NCBI RefSeq assembly: GCF_001295925.1
Contig: NZ_LJHQ01000024.1
Span: forward strand, 93,218 to 157,217
Reading direction: 5' to 3'
Source: Allobosea sp. AAP35
Lineage (GTDB): Bacteria; Pseudomonadota; Alphaproteobacteria; Rhizobiales; Beijerinckiaceae
Length of the DNA: 64,000 bases
Below the pieces are notes generated by a model. It searched no databases and was not told the origin of the DNA. It was given only the letters and a program-made list of their open reading frames with translations. Of this stretch, positions 26,378 to 34,814 are shown piece by piece (the first letter of the stretch is position 1; each line of letters begins with the position of its first letter). Position numbers and translations under genes: made by a program.

Positions 26378-27526
26378 CTAGCGCGTGGTGGCGGCGTCGA
26401 AGACGCGGATCGGCGCCGTAATCAGCAGCCCTGCTGCGGAACCGACGGTCTCGAGCGCCGTCGCCGTACCCGACACGTCCGAATCCGTGATGACCTGCCC
26501 CTCGATCAGCCGATTGCCGATCAGCTGGACGATCTCGGGGCTGGCGGCATAGGTGTCGTGATTGACGCGGTCGCCGGCCCGGACCGCGCTGATGTCGACC
26601 ACGGTGATGCCCTTGAGGCCGGCCAGTTGCGACCGGTAGTCCTCCAGCGAGAGATCGATGGCGCCCAGCCGGATCGCGCCGCGCGCCAGGAATTGCGAGA
26701 GCTGCAGCGCCCGGTCGTTCTGCGACGCAAAGATCGTGATGCGCGGGCGGCGCGGCCCCATGACCTCGACCTGCCGCCGGAAGACGCCGACATCGAGATC
26801 GGGCGAGGCCAGGATCAGATTGTTGATCTTGGCCGGGACGCCGCCATTCTCCAGAGCGACCTGCTTGATGGCCTCGACGGCCACCCAGGCTCCCATCGAA
26901 TGCGCGAGCACGACCACCTCGCCAACAGCCGGGCTTTTGGCCGCCAGCATCAGCACCTCGGCGAGATCGGAGCGCGAGTACGAGGCGTTGTCGAGATCCA
27001 GCCGATAGTCGAGTAATTGCCCGCGCGAAGGCCAGGAAAACAGGATCGGAGCCGCGTTGGCATCGGAATCATGGGTCAGCTGCGCGAAGCGGAACACGGC
27101 GCGGTCGAAGGGCGTGTTGAAGCCATGCACGAAGATGAAGGCGCGGCGTTTGCGCCCCCCAGCGGAGGCGAACCAGCGCGGCAGATCCGACTTTCGCAGC
27201 GAGGTCGCGGCAGTGACGGTAAAATCCGTCGCCGGGTTGCCCGGTGCCGTGCGCGGCAGCTGGATCGTCCCCGGTTCGCGGCCGCGCGGGATCGAGACGA
27301 CGATGTTGCTGAAGGACACGCCCCGGCCGCGCGCGCCGTCATACAGCACGCCGGGCTCGTCCGAGACGGCCCGCGTCGTGGCGGTCAGCATGTCGACCTT
27401 GTCGGTCCCGGGCACCGGCGCCACGGTCTGGAGCAGGCCCCGGGGCGCGGCTGCACAGCCCGAGAGCAGAAGTCCCATGATGATCGCCAGGCCGGTGCGG
27501 GATGCGGTTCCGGTGCCGACCTTCAT
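26378..27526 (-). CDS. alpha/beta hydrolase lipoprotein (DUF900-like)
   Basis: The 382-aa protein starts with a lipoprotein signal (hydrophobic core then LLLSGC) and contains an alpha/beta-hydrolase domain of the DUF900 type: RRAFIFVHGFNTPFDRAVFRFAQL for the oxyanion region and the nucleophile elbow LAHSMGAW near residue 205. A late Asp and His (RVNHDTY) plausibly complete the triad. It would be tethered in the envelope as an esterase-like enzyme. Substrate unknown. The start at MKVGTGTA is chosen because the signal sequence begins there. It is a monocistronic gene with a 485-bp upstream gap. Confidence 0.86.
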   Translation of the reverse strand: MKVGTGTASRTGLAIIMGLLLSGCAAAPRGLLQTVAPVPGTDKVDMLTATTRAVSDEPGVLYDGARGRGVSFSNIVVSIPRGREPGTIQLPRTAPGNPATDFTVTAATSLRKSDLPRWFASAGGRKRRAFIFVHGFNTPFDRAVFRFAQLTHDSDANAAPILFSWPSRGQLLDYRLDLDNASYSRSDLAEVLMLAAKSPAVGEVVVLAHSMGAWVAVEAIKQVALENGGVPAKINNLILASPDLDVGVFRRQVEVMGPRRPRITIFASQNDRALQLSQFLARGAIRLGAIDLSLEDYRSQLAGLKGITVVDISAVRAGDRVNHDTYAASPEIVQLIGNRLIEGQVITDSDVSGTATALETVGSAAGLLITAPIRVFDAATTR

Positions 27527-28011
27527 CGCAGGGCCGGCGCGGTCCGCGGCGAAAGGACCGGTGATCGGCCGGCCTCGGCATGCCGGGAAATCGGACAACG
27601 GTCTGTCGAACTGCCGCGCATTGTGACGGGCATCAGGCATCGCTCCGCAGTCGTCGCGACCGTGGAACCCTGCCTCGACCGGCTATCGCCGGTACCGACA
27701 AGTCCTCCGCGGCCGCCATGGCCAGATCGGAGCCCCCCTCCGACAGTTGCGTCAGGATAGTGAAGGCCGGGCAATACAGCAAGGTAAGCCCGACCTGCGG
27801 ATTTGAAGCCGCATGTCGACGTGCTGTCGCCCCACAAAAGTGTCGCATTCTCGCCAAGTTTGGGACAGCCGGCCCAAGCTTTGGGATTCTGTGCCGATGC
27901 CCTCCCGGCGCAGCCCACTAAGTTCGGCTCCATGTCTCCGCCCGGCTCACCAATCGGGCGGACGCACCGTCATCGCCGGAGGGCCGCTTCCGGCTAGGGG
28001 AGAGAGCCGAC
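27527..28011. other. divergent intergenic region upstream of AbgT-type gene
   Basis: This 485-bp region lies between the divergent hydrolase and AbgT-type genes. I see no credible gene: short open frames on both strands lack ribosome sites and family features. A small hairpin (TGCGG/CCGCA arms at 27796-27800 and 27809-27813) is present. The last bases hold GGGGAGAG, the ribosome-binding site of the AbgT-type gene. Promoters for both genes must lie here, but no strong consensus stands out. Confidence 0.5.
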
Positions 28012-29562
28012 ATGGCCATGGCGAGCACCGCGCCCAAGACCACGATGCAGCGCTTTCTCGACGGGGTCGAGAAGGTCGGCAACATGGTTCCGCACCCGGT
28101 CGTGATCTTCCTGATCCTGATTGGCATCGTGATCGTGCTCTCGGCCATTTTCAGCCTGTTCGGCGCCCAGGTGTCCTACGAGCGCATCAATCCCGAGACG
28201 CACCAGATCGAGAAGGCGTCGACGGCGATCCGCAGTTTGCTCAACGCCGAGGGCATCCGGTTCATCTACTCCTCGCTGGTCCCCAACTTCATGGCGTTCA
28301 CCGCGGTGGGCCTGATGATCGCCGCCATGATCGGCGCCGGCGTCGCGGAAGAATCGGGCCTTGTCACCGCCCTCATCCGCAAGCTGGTGATCATCTCGCC
28401 GCCCGCGGCGCTGACCTACATCCTGGCCTTCGTCGCCATCACCGCCAGCATCGCGGCCGACGCGGGCTATCTGGTGCTGATCCCGCTCGCCGGCATCGCC
28501 TATCTCGCCGTCGGTCGAAACCCGATGGCGGGCCTTGCGCTCGGCTTCGCGGGCGTGGCCGGCGCGTTCACCGTCAACATGCTCATCAAGCCGCTGGACG
28601 CCGTGCTCGTCGAGTTCACCAACGACGCCGCCCGTCTCGTCGACCCGGCCCGCACCATCGGCCTGGCCTCGAACGTCTGGTTCTCGTTCGCGTCGGTCAT
28701 TGTGCTGACGATGACCATCGCGTTCATCACGGACAAGGTCGTCGGCCCGAGGCTGGGACCCTATGATCGCACCAAGGCAGCAGAAGGGACGACGACCGAC
28801 CAGGCCGCGCTGTTGTCGGAGGCCGAATCCCGCGGCCTGCGCTTCGCCGGCTTCGGGCTACTCGGGCTGATCGCGGTATTCCTGCTGTTGACCGTTCCCG
28901 CCGGTGCGCCTCTGCGCAACCCAACGACCGGCGAACTGATCGGCAATTCGCCGTTCATGAACGGGCTGATCGCCCTGATCATGCTGATCTTCCTGACCAG
29001 CGGCTGGTGCTACGGCATCGGGGCCGGGACGGTGCGCACGCTGACGGATGTCATCGCGGCCATCGAGAAATCGATCAAGGGCCTCGGCGGTACGATCTTC
29101 CTGTTCTTCATTCTCAGCCAGTTCGTCGCCTATTTCACCTATACGAACATGGGCACGGTGATGGCGCTCAGCCTCGCCGGCGTGCTGCAATCGGCCAATA
29201 TCGGCGCGCTGCCGCTGCTGCTCGGCTTCATCGTCGTCGTTGCCATCATCGATCTGCTGCTGACCGGGGCCATCGCCAAATGGGCGATCTTCGCGCCCGT
29301 CTTCGTGCCGCTGCTGATGAAGCTCGGCGTCGAGCCCGAAGCAGTGCTCTCGGCCTATCGGATCGGCGACAGCCCGATGAACATGATCACGCCGCTCAAC
29401 GCCTATTTCGCGCTCGTGGTCGGCCTGATGCAGAAATACGACCGCAACGCCGGTGTCGGCACCGTGGTGGCGCTGATGCTGCCCTATCTGGCCGGCATGT
29501 TCGCGGTGTGGACCGCGCTCTTCGTGATCTGGAAAACGCTGGGATTGCCCTGGGGCCTGTGA
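28012..29562 (+). CDS. AbgT-family transporter
   Basis: The 516-aa membrane protein matches the AbgT family (p-aminobenzoyl-glutamate or drug/metabolite transport). It starts with FLDGVEKVGNMVPHPVVIFLILIG, has SIAADAGYLVLIPLAG in the first half, a soluble break near residues 250-290, and GDSPMNMITPLNAYFALVVG near the C terminus. A clear GGGGAGAG ribosome site precedes the ATG. An M20 metallopeptidase follows 63 bp later, the arrangement expected if the imported compound is a peptide-like or aroyl-glutamate conjugate that is hydrolysed inside. Export of antimetabolites is the alternative role in this family. Confidence 0.93.
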   Translation: MAMASTAPKTTMQRFLDGVEKVGNMVPHPVVIFLILIGIVIVLSAIFSLFGAQVSYERINPETHQIEKASTAIRSLLNAEGIRFIYSSLVPNFMAFTAVGLMIAAMIGAGVAEESGLVTALIRKLVIISPPAALTYILAFVAITASIAADAGYLVLIPLAGIAYLAVGRNPMAGLALGFAGVAGAFTVNMLIKPLDAVLVEFTNDAARLVDPARTIGLASNVWFSFASVIVLTMTIAFITDKVVGPRLGPYDRTKAAEGTTTDQAALLSEAESRGLRFAGFGLLGLIAVFLLLTVPAGAPLRNPTTGELIGNSPFMNGLIALIMLIFLTSGWCYGIGAGTVRTLTDVIAAIEKSIKGLGGTIFLFFILSQFVAYFTYTNMGTVMALSLAGVLQSANIGALPLLLGFIVVVAIIDLLLTGAIAKWAIFAPVFVPLLMKLGVEPEAVLSAYRIGDSPMNMITPLNAYFALVVGLMQKYDRNAGVGTVVALMLPYLAGMFAVWTALFVIWKTLGLPWGL

Positions 29563-29625
29563 GCCGCCGCGCCCAACCCTGAACAACAAGCCAGGCCCGG
29601 TCATCATAACGGGCTCTCAACTGGG

Positions 29626-30837
29626 ATGGATGTCATGAGCAACGCCACTATTCCCCTCGATGTCGAGGCGGCGATCGACCATCTGATGAACTTCCTCTCC
29701 GTCGAGGGCGTCACCGGCGAGGAGGCCGCGATCGCGGCTGCCGTCAGCGAAGCACTGATCAAGGTCGGCGTGCCGGCATCCGCGATCCGCTTCGACGACG
29801 TCAATACGCGCATTCCGCTGCCGACGCAGACGGGCAACCTGATCGTCGAACTGCCGGGCACCAAGCCGGGCCCGCGCCTGCTGTTCTCGACCCATCTCGA
29901 CACGGTGCCGCTCTGCGCCGGCGCCAAGCCCAGGCGCGAGGGAAACCGCATCGTCTCCGACGGCACGACGGCGCTGGGCGGCGATGCGCGCACCGGCGTG
30001 GCGCTGCTGGTGGTGGTTGCCGAGACCCTGCTCAAGAACAACCTGCCCCATCCGCCGATCACGCTGCTGTTCACGGTGCGCGAGGAGAGCGGTCTCCACG
30101 GCGCCCGCGAACTGAACCCGGCCGATCTCAAGAGCCCGGCGATGTGCATCAATGTCGACGGCCAGCTCGCCTCCGAGCTCATCATCGGCGCTGTCGGCCA
30201 GGAGAACTGGGAGGTCGAGATCACCGGCCGCGCCTCCCATGCCGGCGTCGCCCCCGACAAGGGCATCTCGGCGACGATGGTCGGCGCGATCGGGCTGGCC
30301 GAGGCCAGGGCCGCCGGCTGGTTCGGCAAGGTCGTCAAGGGTGAGGCCTTCGGCAGCAGCAATATCGGCATCTTCGGCGGCCGGGACGGCAAGCCGGCCG
30401 GCGACGCCACCAATGTCGTCACCGACTATGCCTTCCTGAAAGGCGAGGCGCGCAGCCCCGAGCTGAGCTTCGCCACCCAGATCGTCGACGGCTTCGAGGC
30501 CGCTTTCGCCAAGGCCCAGGCCGCGGTCACCGACCATGAGGGCGACACCGCGCAGGTGGCCTTCAAGCGCGCCGCGGCCTATCCGCCCTTCCGTCTGGAC
30601 CAGGATTCGCCCGTCGTGAAGCGCGCCACCAAGGCGCTCGGACTGCTCGGCATGGAGCCGACCTACATCTTCTCCAATGGCGGTCTCGATGCGAACTGGC
30701 TCGATAAGGCCGGCGTCCCGACCATCACCATCGGCGCCGGCCAGGCCGAGATCCACACCATCAAGGAATTCGTGAAGCTCGACGAATACGAGAAGGGTTG
30801 CCGGCTCGGCATCCTGATGGCGACGCTCGAGGACTGA
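29626..30837 (+). CDS. M20-family metallopeptidase (peptidase T-like)
   Basis: The 403-aa two-zinc hydrolase has all M20 ligands: H90-x-D92 (THLDTV), D120 (GGDARTG), catalytic E153 with ligand E154 (REES), D178 (NVDG) and H377 (IHTIKEF). An insert between about residues 190 and 310 is the dimerisation domain. The C terminus resembles peptidase T/tripeptidase-type enzymes. Neighbouring AbgT-type and SLC13 permeases suggest it processes an imported amide or peptide. The ATG at 29626 is chosen; another at 29635 is equally possible. A short hairpin (29595-29614) sits just before the start. Confidence 0.93.
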   Translation: MDVMSNATIPLDVEAAIDHLMNFLSVEGVTGEEAAIAAAVSEALIKVGVPASAIRFDDVNTRIPLPTQTGNLIVELPGTKPGPRLLFSTHLDTVPLCAGAKPRREGNRIVSDGTTALGGDARTGVALLVVVAETLLKNNLPHPPITLLFTVREESGLHGARELNPADLKSPAMCINVDGQLASELIIGAVGQENWEVEITGRASHAGVAPDKGISATMVGAIGLAEARAAGWFGKVVKGEAFGSSNIGIFGGRDGKPAGDATNVVTDYAFLKGEARSPELSFATQIVDGFEAAFAKAQAAVTDHEGDTAQVAFKRAAAYPPFRLDQDSPVVKRATKALGLLGMEPTYIFSNGGLDANWLDKAGVPTITIGAGQAEIHTIKEFVKLDEYEKGCRLGILMATLED

Positions 30838-30890
30838 AGGACCGCTCGGGCGTTCGCCCGGTCGATGACGGCCCAACGAGGAGCTGACGC

Positions 30891-32729
30891 GTGAGCCCCA
30901 TTGCCTATACCGCCTTGATCATCGCCGCGGCCGTCGTCCTGTTCGTCACGAACAGGGTGCCGGTCGTGCTGGTGGCGATGGGCACGGCGCTCTCCCTTTG
31001 GGCGACCGGCGTTTTGACCCTGCCGCAGGCGCTGGGTGGGCTCGGCGACCCGGCGGTGATCTTCATCGCCGCGCTGTTCGTCGTGTCATCGGGCCTCGAG
31101 GTTACCGGCGTCACCGCCTGGGCCGGCCAGCTCCTGATCAAGGGCGCTGGAGAAGACAGCCGCACGCGCCTGCTGCTGCTGACCATGGGCCTCGTGGCCC
31201 TGCTGACGGCGCTGATCAGCGTCAACGGCGCGGTGGCGGCCCTGCTGCCGGTCGTCGTGGTCATCGCGGTGCGGCTGAAGCGCAACTCCTCGCAGTTGCT
31301 GATGCCGCTGGTCTTTGCCGCCCATGCGGGCTCGATGCTGGCCCTGACCGGCACGCCCGTGAACGTGCTCGTCTCGGAAGCGAGCATGGATGCCGGCGTC
31401 GGCGGCTTCGGCTTCTTCGAATTCGCCCTGGTCGGCATTCCGCTGCTCGCCGGTTCGATGGCGATCATGATCCTGTTCGGCCAGAAGCTGCTGCCGGAGC
31501 GCAACGGCGCGACCATGCCGGCCGATTTTAGCCGCCATGCCAAGACGCTGGTCGAGCAATACGGGCTGGCCAGCGGCATCTACCAGCTGCGCGTGCGCGC
31601 GACCTGCCCCTATGTCGGACAACCGGCGGCGGCGATCGATCTGTCCGCCTATCCCGGCCTCCAGCTCGTCGCGATCCAGGAGGGTGAGAGCGCAAGCCCG
31701 CTGCGTCGCGACGCCATCGCTGAGGGCGACCATCTCCTCCTGCGCGGCGATGCGGAGGCGGCCGCCAACTTCGCCGCGACGCTGCATCTCGCCTTTCGTG
31801 ACGAGAGCGCAGCATCGGGCGCAGGCGAGGAGACGCTGTTCAACCGGCGCTCGGGGCTGGCCGAGGTGGTCATCCCGCCGCGTTCAGGCTTGATCGGAGA
31901 GAGTGTCTTCCCCGGCATGGTCACGGACAGCGGCGATCTGATCATTCTCGCCGTGCAGCGCTCCGGCAACGAGATCGTGGGCGAGAACGCCACGACGCAG
32001 GCCGGCGCCATCGTGCTGGAGGCCGGCGACACCATGTTGCTGCAGGGCACCTGGAAGGCGCTCGACACCCATCTTGATGATCCCGACGTCCTTGTCGTCA
32101 GTTCGCCGGAACTGGTCCGGCGCCAGGCCGTGCCGATGGGCCCCGGCGCCCAGCAGGCCGTTATCATCCTGTTCGGCATGGTCCTGCTGCTCGCCACCGG
32201 CATCGTGCCGCCGGCGGTGGCGGGCCTGCTCGCGGCGGGCGCGATCATCCTGACCGGCATCATGACCGTCGAGCAGTCCTATCGCGCGATCAGCTGGACC
32301 ACGGTGATTCTCGTCGGCGCGATGATGCCGCTCTCGACCGCCATGGTCGAAACCGGCGCGGCCAAGCTTCTGGCCGAGCGGCTCGTCGTCATGGTCGGCG
32401 ATGCGGGGCCGATGGCGCTGCTGGCGGGCCTTTTCGTGCTGACGGCGGTGATGGGGCAGCTCATCAGCAACACCGCGACCGCGCTGATCGTGATCCCGAT
32501 CGGCGTCGCTGCGGCCGCCAGCATGGGCATCTCGCCCAAGCCCGTGCTCATGAGCACGGCGGTGGCGGCGGCCGGCGCCTTCCTGACCCCGATCGCGACC
32601 CCCACCAACCTGATGGTGATGGGCCCGGGCGGCTATGCCTTCAGCGATTACTGGAAGCTCGGCCTGCCCCTGCTGATCTGGTTCTTCATCGTTGCGGTCT
32701 TCATCGTGCCGCTGATCTGGCGCTTCTGA
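30891..32729 (+). CDS. SLC13-family permease with central TrkA-C domains (paralogue 2)
   Basis: The 612-aa protein starts with GTG behind an AGGAG ribosome site. Its layout is identical to the permease at 5666-7477: a hydrophobic N-terminal half (VTAWAGQLL, LISVNGAVAALLPVVVV), two TrkA-C-like soluble segments (about 220-295 and 315-395), and a hydrophobic C-terminal half with TPIATPTNLMVMGPGGYAF. Sequence similarity runs the full length, so they are clear paralogues. Here the partner genes are an AbgT-type transporter and an M20 peptidase rather than Mrp genes, which argues for a different or broader anion substrate. Confidence 0.92.
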   Translation: MSPIAYTALIIAAAVVLFVTNRVPVVLVAMGTALSLWATGVLTLPQALGGLGDPAVIFIAALFVVSSGLEVTGVTAWAGQLLIKGAGEDSRTRLLLLTMGLVALLTALISVNGAVAALLPVVVVIAVRLKRNSSQLLMPLVFAAHAGSMLALTGTPVNVLVSEASMDAGVGGFGFFEFALVGIPLLAGSMAIMILFGQKLLPERNGATMPADFSRHAKTLVEQYGLASGIYQLRVRATCPYVGQPAAAIDLSAYPGLQLVAIQEGESASPLRRDAIAEGDHLLLRGDAEAAANFAATLHLAFRDESAASGAGEETLFNRRSGLAEVVIPPRSGLIGESVFPGMVTDSGDLIILAVQRSGNEIVGENATTQAGAIVLEAGDTMLLQGTWKALDTHLDDPDVLVVSSPELVRRQAVPMGPGAQQAVIILFGMVLLLATGIVPPAVAGLLAAGAIILTGIMTVEQSYRAISWTTVILVGAMMPLSTAMVETGAAKLLAERLVVMVGDAGPMALLAGLFVLTAVMGQLISNTATALIVIPIGVAAAASMGISPKPVLMSTAVAAAGAFLTPIATPTNLMVMGPGGYAFSDYWKLGLPLLIWFFIVAVFIVPLIWRF

Positions 32730-32731
32730 CA

Positions 32732-32757
32732 GGCGGGCCATCGACCCGCCGCGTTTT
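32732..32757 (+). terminator. intrinsic terminator candidate
   Basis: A 6-bp GC stem (GGCGGG at 32732-32737 with CCCGCC at 32745-32750, 7-nt loop) is followed by GCGTTTT, three bases after the SLC13 stop codon. The U-tract is short, so termination may be partial and could allow read-through into the small gene that follows. Confidence 0.5.
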
Positions 32758-32774
32758 CGGGAAAGGAGACGACA

Positions 32775-32999
32775 ATGTGGGTTCGAGCATGGCTTCTCGC
32801 TGCAGGGCTGGGCCTTGGGTATCTGTCGGCAGGTGACGCCGTCGCCGCGCCCGTGGCGTCGGTGCCTGGCGTGAGCGTGGATAGCGGCGTCGAGCAGGCG
32901 CAATGGCATCGGGGTCGCCGCTGCTGGTGGGAGACGCGGCGCTTTCGTGATCATCGCGGCCGCTGGCACACGCGCCGCGTCCAGGTCTGTCGTCGCTGA
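32775..32999 (+). CDS. small secreted basic protein
   Basis: The 74-aa product has a classical signal peptide (MWVRAWLLAAGLGLGYLSAG, cleavage likely after AVAA near residue 25). A mature part of about 50 residues follows, rich in Arg, His and Trp, with two Cys (RRCWWETRRF and VQVCRR). AAAGGAG six bases before the ATG is a strong ribosome site and supports the gene. Similar tiny periplasmic Arg/His/Trp-rich proteins are frequent in Hyphomicrobiales, but I cannot name a function. Confidence 0.75.
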   Translation: MWVRAWLLAAGLGLGYLSAGDAVAAPVASVPGVSVDSGVEQAQWHRGRRCWWETRRFRDHRGRWHTRRVQVCRR

Positions 33000-33117
33000 T
33001 GGTGAAACCGCCGCGCGGCGATGCGATGATCGCCTCATGGTGCTTGTCGAATTATACGCGGCTGACCTTCATGGCGACTTCTGGGTTCGAGCCCGACTCT
33101 ACGGGCCCGGCCCGCCG

Positions 33118-33750
33118 TCAGGCCAACTCCTCTGACGATACGACAAGGCGGCCCGGCAGTCCCTTCGCCACGCCATCGACCAGCGCCGCGGCGACGCGGG
33201 TGGCCTGGCTGATCCGCCATTTCGGGGGCAGGAGAGGTCCCATCACCTTGGCCACGAACAGGCCGATACCCTCGGCGGTCCTCGCCTCGGCGCGTTCGCC
33301 TCCCAGGAGGCCGGGGCGGACGATGACCAGGGACACAAACCCGATCGCCTCGATGTCGTGCTCGATCTCGCCCTTTGTCCGAAGATAGAAGCTGCGCGAG
33401 CCGGTATTCGCGCCCAATGCCGAGTTCAGCCCAAACCGAGTCGCCCCTCGATCGCGTACCGCGCGGGCGATGGCCAGCGTATAGCCATGGTCGATAGCGC
33501 GAAAAGCCTCGCGCGAACCCGCCTGGGCCAGCGTCGTGCCCAGCGTCGAGATCGCCGCATCGACCTCCCACCAGGGCGCATCGAGCGGCAGGGCGTCATA
33601 GTCGACGATCGGGTTCGACAGCTTGGGATGGGGCGCGAGCGGGCGGCGGGTCGGGGCCACCACCTGCACGAAGCGGTCGTCGGCCAGTAGGCGCTCGAGG
33701 ACATGGCGGCCGACGAGACCGGTGGAGCCGGCAATGAGGATACGGGACAT
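33118..33750 (-). CDS. NAD(P)-binding Rossmann-fold protein (HTATIP2/YeeU-type atypical SDR)
   Basis: The 210-aa protein begins with RILIAGSTGLVGRHVLERLL, a Rossmann fold with GxTGxxG dinucleotide motif at residues 8-14. Family-typical features follow: DAAISTLGTTLAQAGS, a conserved NSALGAN segment, FYLRTKGEIEH with the Tyr/Lys pair, and RPGLLGGER. It belongs to the short atypical SDRs that often bind NADPH without known catalysis. The start at 33750 is supported by an AAAGG site; the in-frame ATG at 33771 is less likely. No operon partner. Confidence 0.88.
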   Translation of the reverse strand: MSRILIAGSTGLVGRHVLERLLADDRFVQVVAPTRRPLAPHPKLSNPIVDYDALPLDAPWWEVDAAISTLGTTLAQAGSREAFRAIDHGYTLAIARAVRDRGATRFGLNSALGANTGSRSFYLRTKGEIEHDIEAIGFVSLVIVRPGLLGGERAEARTAEGIGLFVAKVMGPLLPPKWRISQATRVAAALVDGVAKGLPGRLVVSSEELA

Positions 33751-34049
33751 CGCTGCACCTTTCGAGTCCATGGTTGGCGAAGGACGGCTATCGCATCGCC
33801 GCCAACTCGCGGCTGCAGGCTTCGCCGACCGAGACGAGGAAGTCCATGCGCCCGGACTTCGCCCTTTGCACGGCGGCGACCACGTTCAGGCACCGTCAGC
33901 ATGGCGCGGCCAACCTGATCTGGAGCCCGATGCCGGAACGCGATCTCGCGTGGAACTGCTTGACGGCCTGCGCGAGGACAAGGACGGCGCGATCGGGACA
34001 CAGACGCGCCTTCAATCCTCGGTTACCTGCCGCTTCTGATCTCCGATCG
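33751..34049. other. intergenic region, no feature recognised
   Basis: This 299-bp stretch lies between the Rossmann-fold gene start and the Anbu gene stop, both on the minus strand. It should contain the promoter of the former and the 3' end of the latter's transcript. I see no gene, terminator or repeat that I would defend. Confidence 0.4.
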
Positions 34050-34784
34050 TCAGAAGCGCGGTTCGGGCAGGCTTTCGACCAGCCGGCTCAGGCCATCGCT
34101 GTAGCGTTCGCGCAGATCCGCCCAGTAGGGATGCTGGGCGGTGAATTTGGCGAGCTGCCCGGCGATCAGGCTGCCGGCCTCGTAGCGCAGCAGGTCGATC
34201 GGCGGGGCGACCGAGAGGTTGCTGCGGATGGTGGCGTCGAAGGAGAGAAGGGCGAGCTTCGCCGCCTCGTCGAGCCCGCTGCGCGTGGTCAGGGCGCGGT
34301 CGAGGATCGGTTTGCCATATTTGGTCTCGCCGAGCTGCAGGAACGGGTTGCGGCTCGAGGCTTCCACGAAATTGCCAGCTGAATAGACCTGGAACAGGCG
34401 GTGGCCATCGCCGGCGATCTGGCCCCCGACAAGGAAGCTCGCGCTGGGATCGCCATAGGGCTCGACGAAGCTCCGGTTGAGCCGCATCACCTCGCGCAGC
34501 ACGGCGCCGACGGTCTGCGCGACGTCGAACAGGCTGCGAGCGGCAAGAATGTCGCCGCCGGCGCCCTCCGTTCCGCCCTTGCCCGCGTTCTGCCGGATCA
34601 TGCTGATCACCGCCTGGGTCGTGGCGAGATTGCCGGCCGACAGGATGGCGACGACGCGCTCGCCAGGCTTCTCGAACAGCGCCAGCTTCTTCACGGTCGA
34701 AATTTGGTCGACCCCCGCGCTGGTGCGGGAATCGGAGGCCAGCACGAGGCCCGTCGGCAGCCAGATGCCGAGGCAGTAGGTCAT
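34050..34784 (-). CDS. Anbu (proteasome-type bacterial peptidase)
   Basis: The 244-aa protein matches Anbu, the bacterial proteasome-beta-like family. It starts MTYCLG, so removal of Met exposes the Thr1 nucleophile. Asp17 lies in VLASDSRTSAGVD, and a Lys at the position of proteasome Lys33 lies in ISTVKKL. GG(D)-rich sheets and the C-terminal helices of the family follow. Anbu forms open helical or ring assemblies; its substrates are not established. It is commonly found beside genes for a transglutaminase-like, an alpha-E and an ATP-grasp protein, none of which are here, so the gene is solitary. Confidence 0.9.
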   Translation of the reverse strand: MTYCLGIWLPTGLVLASDSRTSAGVDQISTVKKLALFEKPGERVVAILSAGNLATTQAVISMIRQNAGKGGTEGAGGDILAARSLFDVAQTVGAVLREVMRLNRSFVEPYGDPSASFLVGGQIAGDGHRLFQVYSAGNFVEASSRNPFLQLGETKYGKPILDRALTTRSGLDEAAKLALLSFDATIRSNLSVAPPIDLLRYEAGSLIAGQLAKFTAQHPYWADLRERYSDGLSRLVESLPEPRF

Positions 34785-34814
34785 GGTCGCGTTCCCCCCC
34801 GCGATGAGCGGCGA

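Noticed and set aside
29626..30837. Naming the M20 enzyme aminobenzoyl-glutamate hydrolase (AbgA/AbgB)
   Set aside because: Its sequence is closer to peptidase T-type M20 enzymes and it is a single subunit; the AbgT-type neighbour alone does not prove the substrate.
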